Source: Schoenoplectus triqueter (Eukaryota; Streptophyta; Magnoliopsida; Poales; Cyperaceae). From it: a stretch of DNA of 47,085 nucleotides. Below the pieces are notes generated by a model. It was not told the DNA's origin. It ran no database searches and saw only the letters and a list, made by a program, of their open reading frames with translations. The stretch spans positions 1 through 47,085 of the forward strand of contig CAXKVV010001381.1 of the NCBI GenBank assembly GCA_964058805.1. The letters are read 5' to 3'. Positions 46,410 to 47,085 of the stretch are shown one piece after another. Numbering within the stretch: the stretch's first letter is position 1; each line of letters opens with the position of its first letter. Made by a program: the position numbers and the translations under genes.

Positions 46410-46844
46410 TGTCACAATTCAGAGAAAATTGAATAATGGAATTGTAAATGGGATTATAATATGATTTTTATTCAACAGATAAAATCTCTAATGACGATGG
46501 AGATAAGTTTTACAAATAAAGGAAATTCTGATTCTCAACATAACATAAAACTAGCTACTTAATGTCTTTTATACTCCGCCTAATACATCAGTAAGAAAAG
46601 TAAATGTAATAGATGAAAAATAAAAGATAAACTGTGTGATGGTGGTTCTAATGACTTCTCTGCTAAACGGTTACCAGCCATTCCTCTTCTTCTCCCTTTA
46701 ATCCTTACATCCTCACCTAAGTACCGGCCCAATACTTGATCTGCTTGGCTACAACAGCCTTCTCCAAATGCATTGACAGAGTAAATACGCTGCCAATGGT
46801 CACCAGCCTGCTGAGATTTGCATCTATTGATTGGTGTGCTGACA
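46410..46844 (-). repeat. LTR of a Ty3 chromovirus (435 bp)
   Basis: Read on the minus strand the LTR begins TGTCAGCACACC at 46844, directly after a purine-rich AAGGGTGGGG tract, and ends AATTGTGACA at 46410. A TATAAAAG box lies near 46572. The five bases outside the end are TGTAA (46405-46409). The other LTR and the matching duplication must lie beyond the window. Confidence 0.75.
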
Positions 46845-47085
46845 ATACCCCACCCTTAAATTTTGACTTGTCCTCAAGACAAAACTCTGAAAATTGTTCA
46901 TTGATATGCCAGTAATCCTTCTAAATAGCCTCTTCTTCTGGTAAAATTTCCCACAGCACCAAATTTTTTACTGCTACTTGGTTATTTCTTTTAACTGCCC
47001 TTCTACTCAAAATAGCTAAGGAAGCAATTCTGACCTTTCCTTCAGGTCAACACAGTATTTGTAGGTCCTATGCGTTTTTTAAGCT
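46845..47085 (-). pseudogene. Ty3 chromovirus pol, C-terminal end (integrase chromodomain), partial
   Basis: The minus strand encodes the tail of a plant Ty3 polyprotein: SLAILSRRAVKRNNQVAV, then VLW..LPEEEA, KDYW, FCLEDKSKFKGG, as in the chromodomain end of chromoviruses (Tekay/Galadriel-like; lineage not certain). A TAG replaces the conserved Trp after EEEA (near 46922), and another stop lies farther upstream, so this copy is broken. The frame then runs into the LTR. Most of the element is outside the window. Confidence 0.82.

Overview
This window is nuclear DNA of a flowering plant. It is AT-rich, its genes have GT-AG introns, and it holds plant-specific families (a DUF538 secreted protein, a plastid-type PPR protein) plus typical plant transposable elements: Copia and Ty3 LTR retrotransposons, an RTE-type LINE, hAT-like MITEs and foldback elements. 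I cannot name the species.

Layout. Positions 2613-4400 (minus strand) hold one apparently intact two-exon DUF538 gene. From about 4.4 to 19.2 kb the sequence is gene-free and full of repeats: a foldback element, a diverged dispersed repeat, short duplications, two hAT-like MITEs of about 445 bp with target duplications, a 356-bp higher-order tandem array (12.06-13.19 kb), a 5'-truncated RTE LINE with a perfect 15-bp target duplication (16.9-18.3 kb) and a long inverted-repeat element (18.9-19.24 kb).

From 19.47 to 44.42 kb lies the plus-strand central locus: a five-exon PPR gene that I recognise as the plant CRP1 (Arabidopsis At5g42310) orthologue or paralogue. It is a pseudogene. It has two in-frame stops in the N-terminal part and a 1-nt deletion in the fifth repeat. 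Its fourth exon is split by a 21,700-bp insertion (22470-44169) with TG...CA ends and the 5-bp target duplication TACAC.

The insertion is nested. Its outer part (about 12.6 kb) has LTR-type ends but no recognisable gag or pol. It is made of promoter-like segments, perfect hairpins and many families of tandem repeats. Inside it sits a younger 9,070-bp Copia element (26879-35948, target duplication AAATT). The two 2,112-bp LTRs of this Copia differ at one base that I could find, yet its coding region is full of stops and frameshifts and lacks the end of RT, RNase H and the polypurine tract. It must therefore have been copied in trans.

The right edge holds the 3' end of a Ty3 chromovirus on the minus strand (435-bp LTR plus the C-terminal part of pol), running out of the window.

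The strongest biological points are the dead CRP1-like gene (CRP1 is needed for photosynthesis) with its layered insertions, and the two non-autonomous retroelements: one coding-free, one with young LTRs around a decayed interior.
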